A DNA stretch of 64,000 nucleotides from Actinophytocola xinjiangensis (GCF_001921215.1 NZ_MSIF01000030.1:1-64000); one strand, 5' to 3'. Numbered from the stretch's first letter, positions 52,833 to 60,109 are shown. Notes: generated by a model from the sequence alone, not told the origin. Translations and numbers: made by a program.

Positions 52833-53849
52833 GTGCGCGCCGAACGTCTGGTCACCCTCCTGTTCCTGCTGCAACAACGCCGCCGGGCGACGGCCGCCGA
52901 ACTCGCCGACGCCCTGGCCGTGTCCGAACGAACCGTCTACCGCGACATCGCCTCCCTGGAACAAGCCGGCGTACCACTGTGGACAGAACAGGGACGCGCC
53001 GGCGGCATCCGCCTGATGGACGGCTGGCGCACCCGACTCGACGGCCTCACCAGCCACGAAGCAGCCGCGATCTTCGCCCTCGACGTCCCCGAGGTCCTCG
53101 CCGAGCTGGGCCTGGGATCGGCGTTGACCGGCGCCAGGGCCAAGGTCCTCGCCACGCTGCCCGCGTCACTGCGCGACTACGCCCAACAGATCGGCGACCG
53201 CTTCCACCTCGACGCACCCGGCTGGTTCCACCGCCCCGAGGAAACCGGCCACCTGGCAACGATCGCCTCCGCCGTCGCCGAGACCCGGCAGGTGCACGTC
53301 CGCTACGGCCGCCCCGACCGGTCAGTGGACCGGACGTTGGAGCCCCTTGGCCTGGTGGTCAAGGCGGGCGTCTGGTACCTCATCGCCCTGCCCGCCCCCG
53401 CCGCGGAAACCCCGCGCACCTACCGGGTAACCCGAATCCTGTCCGCCGACCTGGGCGATCCCTTCACCCGCCCGCCGTTCGACCTGGTCACCTGGTGGAA
53501 CGAAACCTCAACCCGCTTCGAACAATCGCTGCTCCGCGAACGAGTTCGTCTCCGCATCAGCCCCCGAGGCCGCCGAATCCTCCCCGGCGTGACCGACCAC
53601 GAAGCCGCCACCCGGGCAACGGCCGGCACGGAGAACAACCCCGACTGGTGCGAGATCGAACTGGCGGTGGAATCCGAACACGTGGCCCTGTCCCAACTGA
53701 TCGGACTGGGAGCCGAGGTGGAAGTCATCGCCCCCCGCTCCCTCCGGGAGGCTTTGGCACGAACAGGAAAGGCCGTCGCCGCCGCCAACAGCACCCACGC
53801 CGAGGACACCACCGCGCCGGAAACGGAACACCTCACCGATAACCAGTAG
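52833..53849 (+). CDS. YafY-type regulator with WYL domain
   Basis: 338 residues from GTG 52833. N-terminal HTH_11 winged helix: RLVTLLFLLQQRRRATAAELADAL and VSERTVYRDIASLEQAGVPL. The WYL domain follows (about residues 140-230), including VVKAGVWYLIALPA, where W-Y-L is present. A C-terminal WCX-like segment (about residues 235-320) completes the usual layout. Senses nucleic acid or small ligands; targets unknown. The end overlaps the convergent SDR gene by 17 bp. Confidence 0.92.
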   Translation: MRAERLVTLLFLLQQRRRATAAELADALAVSERTVYRDIASLEQAGVPLWTEQGRAGGIRLMDGWRTRLDGLTSHEAAAIFALDVPEVLAELGLGSALTGARAKVLATLPASLRDYAQQIGDRFHLDAPGWFHRPEETGHLATIASAVAETRQVHVRYGRPDRSVDRTLEPLGLVVKAGVWYLIALPAPAAETPRTYRVTRILSADLGDPFTRPPFDLVTWWNETSTRFEQSLLRERVRLRISPRGRRILPGVTDHEAATRATAGTENNPDWCEIELAVESEHVALSQLIGLGAEVEVIAPRSLREALARTGKAVAAANSTHAEDTTAPETEHLTDNQ

Positions 53850-54747
53850 CGTCCGCGGGCCGACCGACGGACTCCACCTCAGCGATGTACCGCCAGGCAT
53901 CCGGCCGGCTGCCATCAACATCGGTGAACCCGTAAACCCCGGCCAACTCCCCCGAGGACACCGACTTCCCCGAGAACCTCGCCACCTCCGGGTCCGCCGC
54001 CAACGCCGCCGCCGCCCGCCCCACGAACACCGGCGACTCCGAGATCACGAAATGTGGATGCTCGGCGGTGGCATCCCGCCAGTTCTCCTCCGTCACCCCG
54101 AATCCCTCCAGCATCGCCTCCGAGCGCAGCCAGCCGGGAGTCAACGCCACCGCCACGCCACCGAACTCCCGCAGTTCCTCCGACTGGGCCAACGCCATCC
54201 GCTGCACCGACACCTTGACCAGGTCGTAGAACAACCCCGCGTCCGCCCGGTACCGCGCGTTCGACTCGCTGGTCCCGTCGGTCATCTCGATCACCAAGCC
54301 TCCTGGCCGCCGGATCAGCAGCGGCAACGCGTGGTAACTGGTGACCGCGTGGGTCTCGACCCCGAGCCGCAGCATCCGCAGCCCGCCTTCGAGCGACTGT
54401 TCCCACAGCGGCCGCTTGCCCAGATCCAGGTACACGTCGCCGCCCCACACGTCGTTGACGAGCACGTCGAGCCGGCCGTGTTCGCGGTCGATCCGTTCGA
54501 CGAGGGTCCGCACCTGGTCGGGTTCGAGGTGGTCGACGCGGACCGCGATGCCGGTGCCGCCGGCGGCGGTGACCAGTTCGCCGGTCTCCTCGATGGTTTC
54601 GGGGCGGTTCATCTCGGAGCGTTGGTCGCGGGTGGTTCGGCCGGTCACGTACACGGTCATCCCGAGGCGGCCGAGTTCCACGGCGATCGCCCGGCCCGCC
54701 GCCCTGGTGGCGCCCGCGACCAGTGCGACCTTGTCGTTCATCGTCAT
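53833..54747 (-). CDS. short-chain dehydrogenase/reductase
   Basis: 304 residues from ATG 54747. Cofactor motif VAGATRAAGRAIAVELG, NDVWGGD in place of the NAG motif, and a YRADAGLFYDLVKVSVQRMAL region that carries the Tyr/Lys of the catalytic set in an atypical spacing. The long C-terminus (about residues 210-300) is usual for this SDR subgroup. NAD(P)-dependent; substrate unknown. Convergent with the WYL regulator. Confidence 0.87.
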   Translation of the reverse strand: MTMNDKVALVAGATRAAGRAIAVELGRLGMTVYVTGRTTRDQRSEMNRPETIEETGELVTAAGGTGIAVRVDHLEPDQVRTLVERIDREHGRLDVLVNDVWGGDVYLDLGKRPLWEQSLEGGLRMLRLGVETHAVTSYHALPLLIRRPGGLVIEMTDGTSESNARYRADAGLFYDLVKVSVQRMALAQSEELREFGGVAVALTPGWLRSEAMLEGFGVTEENWRDATAEHPHFVISESPVFVGRAAAALAADPEVARFSGKSVSSGELAGVYGFTDVDGSRPDAWRYIAEVESVGRPADATGYR

Positions 54748-54893
54748 GAGGGTCACCCTGCCGGGGAAACCTGACAGCCGCTGGCCAGATTTATCGCGCA
54801 TCTCCCACTACCCTTCGTCACCCGGATGGGCCATTCGGGTAGACAACCGGCATGACCGTGATCCAGGGCTGACGTGGCCTTAATGTCAGGATC

Positions 54894-54918
54894 ACAGGCC
54901 GCGCGGAGTGCGGCCTGT
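54894..54918 (+). promoter_or_regulatory. leader hairpin before the MFS-GGDEF ORF
   Basis: Perfect 9-bp stem (54894-54902 with 54910-54918), seven-base loop, 24 bases before ATG 54943. Could be a leader structure in the mRNA. Nothing else distinctive is seen in 54748-54942. Confidence 0.4.
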
Positions 54919-54942
54919 TGGCGTCAGGAGCGAGGCGAACGG

Positions 54943-57900
54943 ATGGGTGGGGCTGGGTTTCGCGACGTGCTCGCGGTCCCCGAGTTCCGCGCGCTCTGGT
55001 CGGCGGAGGTCCTGTCGGTCGCCGGGGACCAGCTGGCCAGGGTCGGTTTGGCCGTCCTGGTCTTCTCCCAGACCGACTCCGCCGGGCTGACCGCGCTGAC
55101 CTACGCGCTGACGTTCCTTCCCGCTCTGCTCGGCGGGGTACTGCTCGGCGGACTGGCCGACCGGTTCCCCCGCCGCGAACTGATGGTCACCGTCGACCTG
55201 GCGCGCGCCGGCTGCGCCGGACTGATGGCGGTTCCCACCCTGCCCCTACCGGTGCTGATGGCGCTGGTGTTCCTGCTGACGCTCGGCGGGGCGCCGTTCA
55301 AGGCCGCGCAGCAGGCACTGCTGCCGACGATCCTGTCCGGCCCTCGGTTCGTCGCCGGGCTCGCGCTGCGCACGGTCACCAACCAGTCGGCGCAGGTCGC
55401 CGGCTTCCTCGGCGGCGGCGCCCTGGTGGCGATGATGGAGCCGCAGCTCGCGCTCGGGCTCAACGCGGTGACGTTCCTTGTCGCGGCGCTCGTGCTGACG
55501 ACCGGCGTGGCACACCGGCCGGCCGCACGCGGCAACGGTACCGAACGGTCGGTCGGCGCGGCGAGGTTGATCTGGCACGACCCGCGACTGCGCGCGCTGA
55601 CCGCACTGTCCTGGCTGGCCGGGCTGTTCATCGTCCCGGAGGCGCTGGCCGCGCCCTACGCCAGGGACCTCGGCGCCCCGGTCGCGGCCGTCGGCCTGCT
55701 GATGGCGGCGATCCCGATCGGCAGCATCGCCGGCGGCTGGCTGGTCGCCCGCGTCCGCGAGCACCGGCGCGACCAGGCGATCGGCCCCTTCGCACTCGCC
55801 GCCGGGGTACCGCTGGCGCTGTGCCTGTTCGGACCGCCGTTGCCGCTGGTCACCGCACTGTGGGCGGTGTCCGGCGTGTTCGCGACGGCGTACCTGGTGT
55901 TGGCCCAGGCCGCGTTCGTGCTCGCCGTGCCGGACCGGCACCGGGGGGCCGCGTCCGGGTTGGCCGGCGCCGGGGTGCTGTCCTCCCAGGGAGTCGCGGT
56001 CCTCGGTGCCGGCATACTCGCTGACATGACCAGTCCGGTACTCGCCGTCACCGTCGGTGGCGTGGCGGGTATCGCGCTGAGCGCGCTGATCGGCGCGCCG
56101 TGGCTTCGCGCCCGCACCCGGGTCGACGACCCGGACGGGCGCGAGACCGACGGCGCTGATCACGGCGCTGATCACGATGCTGATGTCACTGTCACCAGTC
56201 CCAGCTACGCGACATCTCGCACACCACCTCTCCACGAACAAACCCCCAACCCACGTACGGACCCCACCGAGGTCACCAGTCCCAACTCCGCAACCCGAAC
56301 ACCTCCTCAACCAGCGACGACTTCCGAACCACGCACGCTCACCAGTCCCAACTCCGCACCGGACACACCTCCCTCACCAGCCACAACCACCGGACAACCC
56401 GCGCTCACCAGTCCCAGCTACGCATCGAGCGCACCTCCCTCCACGTCGACCAACTCCGACGAACCAGCACTCACCAGTCCCAACTCCGCACCGCGCACAC
56501 CTCCCCACGCCAGAAAAGACACCGACAACCACGGACTCACCAGTCCCAGCTACGCACCACGAACACCTCCCTCACCAGCGACAACCTCCGACGAACCACC
56601 GCTCACCAATCCCAGCTACGCGACATCACGCACACCGCCCTTCCGTGGGATCACCGCACGACTTCGGCCACGCACCGCGCTCACCAGTCCCAACTCGCCA
56701 CCGCGAACACCTCCTCTCCCCACACCGGTCGCACACGCCAGGGACGACAATCAACAGTCCGAAGTCACCAGTCCCAGCTACGCACCACGAACACCTCCCT
56801 CACCAGCGAGAACCACCGAGAAACCACCGCTCACCAATCCCAGCTCGCCACCGCGCACACCTCCTACCGCCGAGTACGGCAACGGACAGATGAGTCAACA
56901 CACAGAGGTCACCAGTCCCAACTCGCCACCACGAACACCTCCTCCCACGGAGCTTTCCGCCGGGCTACCACCGGGAGGGACCGACCAGTCGCAGGCCCCC
57001 CGATCGCGCACCCCAGCATCCCTTTCCACTGATCAGCGGTCCAGGTTGCCGACCCGCTGGTCAATGTGGCGGGAACCGGCGAGGGTGATCGTCCTCCTGC
57101 TGTTCGTGGAAGCCGCCGCTGTGGGGCTGACGGTGTTCCAGGCCCTGCGCGCGTCGATCGACGTCGCCGATCTGACCACGCTCGCGGTGATCGTCTGCCT
57201 CGGCCTCGCCATGGGCGAGATGACCAGGCACGTCGAGCGGGTACGCCGGCGCTTCAACGACACGCCGCACGTGAACCTGACCTCGGTGTGGACCTTCTCC
57301 GCGATCCTGATGCTGCCGGCGGTGCTGGTGCCGATGGTGACCTGCGCGCTCTACCTGCACCTGTTCTGGCGCAGCTGGTACCGGGTGCGCAGCGTGCGCG
57401 CCTACCGCCTGGTCTTCACCGCCTCGACGGTGGTGCTCGCCGCCTACAGCGCCTCGGCCATCCGCGACCTGACCACCCCGGCGGACAAGGCACTGTGGGG
57501 AAATCCGGCCGTGGTCGCCGCCGTCGCGCTCGCGATCGTGGCGTACTCGCTGGTCAACCTGGGTCTGGTGGCCACCGCGATCACCCTGCACGAGCGGAAG
57601 TTCATGCTGCGGCGGGCGTTGGGCACCGGCAAGGAAGCGGCGCTGGAGTACGGCACCATCTGCCTGGGCGCGATCACCGCGCTGCTGATCGACATCCACC
57701 CCGCGTGGGCGCTGCTGATCATCCCGGTGCTGCTGGTGCTGCACCGGTCGGTGCTGATGCGCCAACTGGAGGAGGCGGCCTCCACCGACCAGAAGACCGG
57801 CCTGGCCAACGCCACCGCCTGGACGAACATGGCCTCGGCCGAGGTCCGGCGCGCGGAACGCGACGACACCCAGGTCGGCGTGCTGATGGTCGACCTCGAC

Positions 57901-58314
57901 CACTTCAAGTCGGTCAACGACACCCACGGCCACCTGGTCGGCGACCGGGTCCTGCAGGCGGTGGCGGACACGCTGACCGGCTGCGCGCGGCGCTACGACG
58001 TGGTCGGCCGCTGGGGCGGCGAGGAGTTCGTGGTGCTCTGCCCGGAGGTCACACCGGACACGCTGCGCGGGATCGGCGAGCGCATCTGCGAGCGGGTCCG
58101 TGAGCTGCGGGTTCCGGTCGCCGAGCCGGGCGGTGAGGTGGTGTGCGGGCTGACCGTGTCGATCGGGCTCGCGGTCTACCCGAAGTTCGGGCCGGACCTG
58201 CAGGACGTGCTGCTGGCCGCCGACGACGCGCTGTTCGTCGCCAAGGACTCGGGGCGCGACCAGGTGCAGATGATCGTGGCGGCGGTCGGGGACCTCAACG
58301 GCTATCGGGGCTGA
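54943..58314 (+). CDS. MFS transporter in frame with GGDEF protein (apparent fusion)
   Basis: 1123 codons without a stop from ATG 54943 (GAGG eight bases upstream). Residues ~1-390 are a 12-helix MFS transporter (FRALWSAEVLSVAGDQLARVG start, LADRFPRREL loop), like multidrug or siderophore exporters. Residues ~405-700 are a T-poor, Pro/Thr/Ser-rich stretch encoded opposite the micro-ORF array, with repeats such as LTSPSYAPRTPP. From ~707 on there are six to seven membrane helices and a GGDEF domain with VDLDHFKSVNDTHGH and active-site GGEEF. In most actinomycetes the two would be separate proteins. Any ribosome starting at 54943 must translate the linker, yet a separate start for the second part at ATG 57064 is possible. 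Ends 20 bp inside the convergent HxlR gene. Confidence 0.7.
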   Translation: MGGAGFRDVLAVPEFRALWSAEVLSVAGDQLARVGLAVLVFSQTDSAGLTALTYALTFLPALLGGVLLGGLADRFPRRELMVTVDLARAGCAGLMAVPTLPLPVLMALVFLLTLGGAPFKAAQQALLPTILSGPRFVAGLALRTVTNQSAQVAGFLGGGALVAMMEPQLALGLNAVTFLVAALVLTTGVAHRPAARGNGTERSVGAARLIWHDPRLRALTALSWLAGLFIVPEALAAPYARDLGAPVAAVGLLMAAIPIGSIAGGWLVARVREHRRDQAIGPFALAAGVPLALCLFGPPLPLVTALWAVSGVFATAYLVLAQAAFVLAVPDRHRGAASGLAGAGVLSSQGVAVLGAGILADMTSPVLAVTVGGVAGIALSALIGAPWLRARTRVDDPDGRETDGADHGADHDADVTVTSPSYATSRTPPLHEQTPNPRTDPTEVTSPNSATRTPPQPATTSEPRTLTSPNSAPDTPPSPATTTGQPALTSPSYASSAPPSTSTNSDEPALTSPNSAPRTPPHARKDTDNHGLTSPSYAPRTPPSPATTSDEPPLTNPSYATSRTPPFRGITARLRPRTALTSPNSPPRTPPLPTPVAHARDDNQQSEVTSPSYAPRTPPSPARTTEKPPLTNPSSPPRTPPTAEYGNGQMSQHTEVTSPNSPPRTPPPTELSAGLPPGGTDQSQAPRSRTPASLSTDQRSRLPTRWSMWREPARVIVLLLFVEAAAVGLTVFQALRASIDVADLTTLAVIVCLGLAMGEMTRHVERVRRRFNDTPHVNLTSVWTFSAILMLPAVLVPMVTCALYLHLFWRSWYRVRSVRAYRLVFTASTVVLAAYSASAIRDLTTPADKALWGNPAVVAAVALAIVAYSLVNLGLVATAITLHERKFMLRRALGTGKEAALEYGTICLGAITALLIDIHPAWALLIIPVLLVLHRSVLMRQLEEAASTDQKTGLANATAWTNMASAEVRRAERDDTQVGVLMVDLDHFKSVNDTHGHLVGDRVLQAVADTLTGCARRYDVVGRWGGEEFVVLCPEVTPDTLRGIGERICERVRELRVPVAEPGGEVVCGLTVSIGLAVYPKFGPDLQDVLLAADDALFVAKDSGRDQVQMIVAAVGDLNGYRG
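56192..56215 (-). CDS. micro-ORF 1 (MSRSWDW)
   Basis: ATG start, seven residues, TGA. Codons for Ser-Trp-Asp-Trp are AGC TGG GAC TGG. The SD-like sequence is the imperfect GGTGG at 56224-56228, eight bases before the start. One of two units with an extra Ser codon (TCG); both have an imperfect SD. Last unit in minus-strand order. Confidence 0.4.
   Translation of the reverse strand: MSRSWDW
56273..56293 (-). CDS. micro-ORF 2 (MRSWDW)
   Basis: TTG start, the only TTG in the array. SD GGAGG at 56302-56306, eight-base spacer. Arg is CGG, Ser is AGT, Asp is GAC. Confidence 0.45.
   Translation of the reverse strand: MRSWDW
56339..56359 (-). CDS. micro-ORF 3 (MRSWDW)
   Basis: GTG start. SD GGAGG at 56368-56372, eight-base spacer. 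Codons CGG, AGT, TGG, GAC, TGG, TGA. Confidence 0.45.
   Translation of the reverse strand: MRSWDW
56405..56425 (-). CDS. micro-ORF 4 (MRSWDW)
   Basis: ATG start. SD GGAGG at 56434-56438, eight-base spacer. Codons CGT, AGC, TGG, GAC, TGG, TGA. The best-formed unit: perfect SD and ATG. Confidence 0.5.
   Translation of the reverse strand: MRSWDW
56471..56491 (-). CDS. micro-ORF 5 (MRSWDW)
   Basis: GTG start. SD GGAGG at 56500-56504, eight-base spacer. Codons CGG, AGT, TGG, GAC, TGG, TGA. Confidence 0.45.
   Translation of the reverse strand: MRSWDW
56537..56557 (-). CDS. micro-ORF 6 (MRSWDW)
   Basis: GTG start. SD GGAGG at 56566-56570, eight-base spacer. Codons CGT, AGC, TGG, GAC, TGG, TGA. 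Identical in core to unit 9. Confidence 0.45.
   Translation of the reverse strand: MRSWDW
56603..56626 (-). CDS. micro-ORF 7 (MSRSWDW)
   Basis: ATG start, extra TCG Ser codon. SD-like GGCGG at 56635-56639, eight-base spacer. Asp codon is GAT, silent here but Ser to Asn in the plus-strand frame. Confidence 0.4.
   Translation of the reverse strand: MSRSWDW
56681..56701 (-). CDS. micro-ORF 8 (MASWDW)
   Basis: GTG start. SD GGAGG at 56710-56714, eight-base spacer. Ala (GCG) replaces Arg; Ser is AGT. Confidence 0.45.
   Translation of the reverse strand: MASWDW
56765..56785 (-). CDS. micro-ORF 9 (MRSWDW)
   Basis: GTG start. SD GGAGG at 56794-56798, eight-base spacer. Codons CGT, AGC, TGG, GAC, TGG, TGA. 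Confidence 0.45.
   Translation of the reverse strand: MRSWDW
56831..56851 (-). CDS. micro-ORF 10 (MASWDW)
   Basis: GTG start. SD GGAGG at 56860-56864, eight-base spacer. Ala is GCG, Ser AGC, Asp GAT. An in-frame TAG lies just before the SD, so here a longer upstream-extended reading is excluded. Confidence 0.45.
   Translation of the reverse strand: MASWDW
56909..56929 (-). CDS. micro-ORF 11 (MASWDW)
   Basis: GTG start. SD GGAGG at 56938-56942, inside GGGAGGAGG, eight-base spacer. Ala is GCG, Ser AGT, Asp GAC. First unit in minus-strand order; a promoter would have to lie in about 56945-57060 or beyond. Confidence 0.45.
   Translation of the reverse strand: MASWDW
57064..58314 (+). CDS. membrane GGDEF protein as a possible independent product
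   Basis: 416 codons from ATG 57064, in frame with the ORF starting at 54943. The product begins MWREPARVIVLLLFVEAAA and has the size and layout of stand-alone actinomycete diguanylate cyclases: N-terminal membrane helices and a C-terminal GGDEF domain with intact GGEEF, for synthesis of cyclic di-GMP. No good ribosome site precedes this ATG (AGG is 17 bases away). Independent translation would need internal initiation; otherwise the domain is the C-terminal part of the fusion. Confidence 0.45.
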   Translation: MWREPARVIVLLLFVEAAAVGLTVFQALRASIDVADLTTLAVIVCLGLAMGEMTRHVERVRRRFNDTPHVNLTSVWTFSAILMLPAVLVPMVTCALYLHLFWRSWYRVRSVRAYRLVFTASTVVLAAYSASAIRDLTTPADKALWGNPAVVAAVALAIVAYSLVNLGLVATAITLHERKFMLRRALGTGKEAALEYGTICLGAITALLIDIHPAWALLIIPVLLVLHRSVLMRQLEEAASTDQKTGLANATAWTNMASAEVRRAERDDTQVGVLMVDLDHFKSVNDTHGHLVGDRVLQAVADTLTGCARRYDVVGRWGGEEFVVLCPEVTPDTLRGIGERICERVRELRVPVAEPGGEVVCGLTVSIGLAVYPKFGPDLQDVLLAADDALFVAKDSGRDQVQMIVAAVGDLNGYRG

Positions 58315-58732
58315 CGCCGTCGGCCGGTTTGCCGGCGGCGTGGGCGGCGCGGGCCCGGCTCAGCTCGCCGCGATGGTCCTCGGCCCACTTGGCCAGCGGC
58401 AGCAGGGCACGCAGCAGGGAGCGACCCATCGGGGTCAGCTGGTACCAGGTCGAGCCGAAGGTGCTCGGCCGGTCGATCTTCACGACCAGGCCGTCACGCT
58501 GCATGCGGTGCAGGGTGTCGGTCAGCACCTTCTGCCGCAGCGGCCGCTCGTGGGTGACCCAGCCGAGGCGTTCCTCGGTCCGGTTGATGTGTTCGAGCAG
58601 CTTCGAGTACGTCATCGGCCGCGCGGTCAGCGAGGCCAGTACGGCGGTCACCCACTGGCCGGACAGGGCACCCATCGCCTCGTGGATGCCGTGTCGGTAC
58701 GGAAGGCTTTCGTCGCTCAAGGTCACCCCCAC
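58295..58732 (-). CDS. HxlR family transcriptional regulator
   Basis: 145 residues from GTG 58732 (GTG 58726 is possible). Winged helix of HxlR type: GALSGQWVTAVLASLTARPMTYSKLLEHI, then VLTDTLHRMQRDGLVV and STWYQLTPMGRSLL. Overlaps the convergent GGDEF end by 20 bp. HxlR proteins often control neighbouring oxidoreductases; the luciferase-like gene at 59105-60109 is a possible target. Confidence 0.9.
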   Translation of the reverse strand: MGVTLSDESLPYRHGIHEAMGALSGQWVTAVLASLTARPMTYSKLLEHINRTEERLGWVTHERPLRQKVLTDTLHRMQRDGLVVKIDRPSTFGSTWYQLTPMGRSLLRALLPLAKWAEDHRGELSRARAAHAAGKPADGVSPDSR

Positions 58733-59063
58733 CGCCCAAGGTCGAGCACCAGTCTGCCGGACCGACTTCGTTCCGTGTTCGTCCGGCCACCATGACGTAC
58801 ATTACGCCGAACGAGTGAATCCCTGCGCCCAAGGCCTGGTCAGGGGTCACATACCCCCCAGTTGGCCGGTTACGCACCTTGCAGTGCGCCGAGGGTCGAG
58901 GTGTACGAATCGTTCGGCCGCGGTGGTTCTGACTGCGGATCGGGGAGCCGGGGCGGCGGTGATGCCGACGAATCCGAGCCGCGGGTAACCATCCTTGCCC
59001 GCGTTGTCGGTGTCACCGTCAACCTGCTTCCCGACGAGCGGTCCGAGCCACCGTGGCCTCGTG
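58733..59063. other. 331-bp gap between HxlR and oxidoreductase genes
   Basis: No gene supported. The first ~100 bp, with an AT-rich GACGTACATTACG segment near 58793-58805, should contain the HxlR promoter and operator. The rest has only weak open frames. Confidence 0.5.
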
Positions 59064-59099
59064 CCGCCGGTGATCGCGGGAGAGGGGGATCACCGGCGG
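59064..59099 (-). terminator. stem-loop terminator of the oxidoreductase gene
   Basis: Perfect 12-bp stem (59064-59075 with 59088-59099), 12-base loop, five bases beyond the stop of the minus-strand gene. Confidence 0.8.
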
Positions 59100-59104
59100 T
59101 TCGG

Positions 59105-60109
59105 TTACCGCCCGGCCAGGCCGGCGGCGACCTTCTCCGCGATCAGCTCGAACGACCGGATCCGGTCGTGCACGTCGTAGACCATCGTGGTCAGCATCAG
59201 CTCGTCGGCACCGGTCCGGTCCAGCAGCCCGCGCAGCTGGGTGCGGACGGTCTCCGGCGACCCGACGGCCTGGTCGGCGAACCGGTCCTCGGCGAACGCG
59301 CGCTCCTGGTCGGTGTACGGGTAGGCGGCGGCCTCCTCCGGGCTCACCAGCGCCTCCGGTTTGCCGGTGCGCAGCTTGAGGAACGCCAGCGACGCCGGAC
59401 CGGACAGGTACCGGGCCTGCTCGTCGGTGTCCGCGCAGATGGCGTTGACCGCGATCGTCGCGTAGGGCCGCCCCAGCCAGCGTGACGGCCGGAAGTTCGA
59501 CCGGTACAGCTCCAGCGCCGGCACGGTGTTCGCCGAGCTGAAGTGGTGGGCGAAGGAGAACGGAAGGCCCAGCAGCCCGGCGAGCTGCGCGGAGAACCCG
59601 GACGAGCCCAGCAGCCAGATCGCCGGCTCGTTGCCCCGGCCGGGGACCGCGACGATCTGACCGTCGCCGCCCTCGAAGTAGCCGATCAGGTCGGCCAGTT
59701 CCTGGGGGAAGCCCTCGGCGGACAGCCCGGCCATCGTGCGCCGAAGGGCCAGCGCGGTGCGCTGGTCGGTGCCGGGCGCGCGGCCGATGCCCAGGTCGAT
59801 CCGTCCCGGGTGCAGCGCCTCCAGTGTGCCGAACTGCTCGGCGACCACCAGCGGCGCGTGGTTGGGCAGCATCACCCCGCCGGACCCGACCCGGATCGTC
59901 GAGGTCGCCGCGGCCAGGTGCGCGATCAGGACGGCCGGCGACGAGCTGGCGATGGAGGGCATGTTGTGGTGCTCGGCCACCCAGATCCGGCGATAGCCCA
60001 GTTCCTCGACGCGCCGGGCGAGCGCGGTGGTCGCCGCCAGCGCCTCGGTGGCGGTCGCGTTCTTCGCCAGCGGGGCCAGCTCCAGCACGGAAAGAGGTAC
60101 GTCGCTCAC
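59105..60109 (-). CDS. LLM class (luciferase-like) flavin oxidoreductase
   Basis: 334 residues from GTG 60109; longer frames overlap the divergent acetyltransferase gene. TIM-barrel features of bacterial luciferase-like monooxygenases: [62 protein letters not shown], and [25 protein letters not shown]. This matches the group annotated as MsnO8-like LLM oxidoreductases using FMN or F420. Substrate unknown. Possibly regulated by the HxlR protein. Confidence 0.9.
   Translation of the reverse strand: MSDVPLSVLELAPLAKNATATEALAATTALARRVEELGYRRIWVAEHHNMPSIASSSPAVLIAHLAAATSTIRVGSGGVMLPNHAPLVVAEQFGTLEALHPGRIDLGIGRAPGTDQRTALALRRTMAGLSAEGFPQELADLIGYFEGGDGQIVAVPGRGNEPAIWLLGSSGFSAQLAGLLGLPFSFAHHFSSANTVPALELYRSNFRPSRWLGRPYATIAVNAICADTDEQARYLSGPASLAFLKLRTGKPEALVSPEEAAAYPYTDQERAFAEDRFADQAVGSPETVRTQLRGLLDRTGADELMLTTMVYDVHDRIRSFELIAEKVAAGLAGR

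Larger units (their letters stand above)
56192..56942 (-). repeat. tandem array of eleven SD-plus-micro-ORF units
   Basis: Eleven degenerate copies of a 34-37-bp unit. On the minus strand each reads GGAGG (GGTGG or GGCGG in two), exactly eight bases, ATG/GTG/TTG, an optional TCG, CGT/CGG/GCG, AGC/AGT, TGG, GAC/GAT, TGG, TGA. Peptides are MRSWDW, MASWDW or MSRSWDW. Unit starts on the plus strand are 56192, 56273, 56339, 56405, 56471, 56537, 56603, 56681, 56765, 56831 and 56909; intervals are 66 bp (six times), 78, 78, 81 and 84, all multiples of three. Gaps between cores are 32 bp in seven... cases of 66-bp spacing and longer otherwise, with different but related sequences. Minus-strand transcription would be antisense to the MFS-GGDEF ORF. 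No promoter was identified. Confidence 0.93.

Noticed and set aside
52656-53057. 133-codon ORF antisense to the WYL regulator
   Set aside because: Most of it is the shadow of a clear HTH-WYL gene; only the last ~39 codons outside that gene are kept as a weak candidate.
54894-54918. cyclic di-GMP riboswitch before the MFS-GGDEF ORF
   Set aside because: Only a simple hairpin is seen; the conserved GEMM core sequences are absent.
56177-56893. 238-codon second plus-strand frame through the array
   Set aside because: Open only because the strand lacks T; Pro/His-rich product with no ribosome site and no domain.
56192-56942. CRISPR array
   Set aside because: The 34-bp core and frequent 32-bp gaps mimic repeat-spacer geometry, but the cores are degenerate at codon third positions, several gaps resemble each other, unit length varies to 84 bp, and no cas gene is present.
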